Shown piece by piece: positions 62,385 to 64,000 of a DNA stretch of 64,000 bases. This DNA comes from Tolypocladium sp. Sup5 PDA-1 (lineage: Eukaryota > Ascomycota > Sordariomycetes > Hypocreales > Ophiocordycipitaceae): assembly GCA_000750105.3 (NCBI GenBank), contig JPHH03000008.1, forward strand, positions 1-64,000. The letters are read 5' to 3'. The notes under the pieces were generated by a model. The model ran no database searches and was not told where the DNA came from. It saw only the letters and a list, made by a program, of their open reading frames with translations. The position numbers and the translations under genes are program-made. The first letter of the stretch is position 1; every line of letters begins with the position of its first letter.

Positions 62385-64000
62385 CTTGGCCTGGCCCGTC
62401 CCTCGTGCCCATCGCGCCTTTTCCTGATTGAGGCGTCTCCGACATGGATGGGCCCCTCTATGACGCTGCTGTGGATGCAGATAAAGAGCCTCCAGGGTCC
62501 AAGCCTCGAAGACCACTGGCTCCAGGACTCGTCAAGGTGCCGCGACAGAATATATTGCGCTTCCATACGAGTTGGTACGTGCCACAAGCACAGCAGCAGA
62601 AAGATTTATATTGCGCTCCAGCTATTACTCCGTACTTCGTACTAGCCTTCCGATGCCGCCTCCCACTGGCATGTTTGCTGGCGCTTGCTGGCATCCAATT
62701 GACGCGCATTTCCCGCAGACAATGAATGTCAGGGGCTGGCGGGGGTTGATCAACCGCCAGGGCCCTGGCGCACTTAGGTTGAAACGGGTTTCAGAGCACC
62801 CACCAGCCAATCCCGAGCTGGCGCCACCCCCAGAGTCTGCCCCTGGCGCTGGCAGTTGGGATGGACGGGACCAGCTTCCGCAAGAGGCTCAATGAATCAA
62901 AGTGGACGACGCAATCGTCAGATGTCCATGAGGCTCTCTCTCGCTCATGAGGTCTTTGACTCTGCCTTGCTTGCTTTTCCCGCCCCCAGGGCGACTGGAA
63001 TCGACATGAGGCTGCAGGTGCCCAGCGGCCTGGGATGCAACGTTGGCGTCGCATTGCATTACAGTGAAGAAAACCACTGCGAGTACCCGTACCTACGGAT
63101 ATCACGCGACTGTTCGCTGGCCTCCCTTCTTTGCCCAACGAGGCTCCGTGGCAGACTCGTCGACGCGGGTAAATTGGCCAGCGCCGTCTTCGTGGAAGCA
63201 AAGTACTGGACGTTTGAATGAAACGAACGACCCGAGAGTCCAGACTCCGTGCCCATGTATTCCTAAGAATACTTTGTACGATCAACAAATGCGCTGCGTG
63301 AGCAGGCCTCCTGCATGCTGTCGGTATTGTCTATGGACTACGGATACTCCATCATACTCGTACTCCGGGCACTCGCGCAGGGTGCGAGGACGACTCACCG
63401 CAGCCTTGTGAGGTGTCACTGACAGCAGAGCGGCCACGTATCTTGGACCCCGTGTTCCACGGACTCATTTCTCTCTTCCGATAGTAGCTGCACTTGCTGT
63501 ACTGTACTTCGTATTCTGGAATACTTCGAGCATCAGGACATCGAAGCTTCTGACTTTCGGGTCTCGCGGGGGTGCCCGTGTGGCTTGCATGAGCGGGTCG
63601 TGCCCGTGGGAGCTAAATCCAGCACCAGCACCAACTTGCCAAGGCTCGCCCAACGTCACTGAGATGGCTGGGACATGGCGATCATCATGAAGTGCAGCAT
63701 TCCGTGGCCAGGCCAAGATGACCATGGAGTCCAAATTCCGCAGGCCGAGAGATGGAAAATGAGGTTGCTTGATGAGGCTCCACCGGCACTGCGTGCTCTT
63801 CTCGCTCATGCAGCATAACAGCAAGGATGTCTTTTTGGCCACGACGTCATCGCATTTCCAGAAGCTTGAGCAAGGTTGGCAACTGCTTCGAAGGCAGGAG
63901 CCGCGTCGCGAGCCGCAACCAGGCAGGGCAGGGCACGGCCGAGTGGCTCTGGTTGGCCGGCATAATTCCCAAAAAATCAGCATTGTTGCTAAGATCTGAA

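Larger units (their letters stand above)
59833..64000. other. Gene-poor right end of window
   Basis: 4.2 kb with no convincing gene on either strand. Accidental frames of 100-170 codons (for example 61221-61685 and 61543-62043) lack motifs. It contains two short tandem repeats (listed separately) and several GTACTTCGTAC-type motifs (62630-62643, 63503-63513). Confidence 0.5.

Noticed and set aside
1..64000. tRNA, 5S rRNA, CRISPR or bacterial-type operon signals
   Set aside because: Scanned by eye for B-box-like GGTTCGA words and repeat-spacer patterns; none had supporting structure, and the window is eukaryotic.

Overview
The window is nuclear DNA of a filamentous ascomycete. Most genes are interrupted by short introns (about 47-75 bp) with GT...AG ends and CTAAC/CTGAC-type branch sites. 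The protein families are typical of Pezizomycotina: a DUF3435 recombinase, FunK1 kinases, a DUF1996 protein, a BIM1-like copper protein, and a siderophore MFS transporter. The style fits Sordariomycetes, perhaps Hypocreales, but I cannot name the species. I found no rRNA, tRNA or CRISPR array.

Left third (1 to about 18.6 kb): an accessory block that I read as the 5' part of a Starship-type giant transposon. Its diagnostic gene is a complete five-exon, 735-aa DUF3435 tyrosine recombinase ('captain') at 15628-18050 on the minus strand. It has an apparently intact R-Y-R-Y catalytic set and two C-terminal C2H2 fingers. Captains normally sit just inside the 5' end and point inward, so the element's edge should lie just right of 18.05 kb and its cargo to the left, running off the window. 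The cargo candidates are a tandem-chromodomain protein, a 657-aa orphan with duplicated intron/exon segments, an Fta2-like kinase-fold protein, a 25-codon CxxCxGxG mini-ORF, a C2H2 protein, a divergent pair (a PD-(D/E)XK-like 451-aa protein and a 231-aa orphan), and two FunK1 kinase copies. One FunK1 copy is cut by the window edge and the other is broken by an internal deletion.

18.5-21.3 kb: an AT-rich repeat graveyard beside the captain. It holds a perfect 13-bp inverted repeat, twin hairpins and a mutated Tc1/mariner-type transposase relic.

22.9-36.2 kb: single genes separated by long non-coding stretches. They are a multi-pass membrane protein, a GNAT acetyltransferase, a PEP mutase/isocitrate lyase-family enzyme, a four-exon amino-acid permease, a five-exon orphan, and a 5'-truncated ABC-B transporter pseudogene with an in-frame TAG.

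36.8-59.8 kb: a small secreted cysteine-containing protein, a five-exon siderophore-type MFS transporter, a dynamin-related GTPase whose spliced frame ends in FG-type repeats, a possible 2EXR-like protein, a BIM1-like membrane-anchored protein, a GPI-anchored cell-wall protein, a small coiled-coil protein, an ICln/Lot5-like protein, a 922-aa single-pass membrane protein with polyQ, and a DUF1996 secreted protein. Paired ATCWGATAA motifs (the SreA-type iron-repressor consensus) occur at only two places that I could find by eye. One is upstream of the siderophore transporter. The other lies between the BIM1-like and GPI-protein genes, which suggests a shared iron response.

59.8-64 kb: no gene seen. 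All exon joins were checked by hand for reading phase; none has transcript support here.
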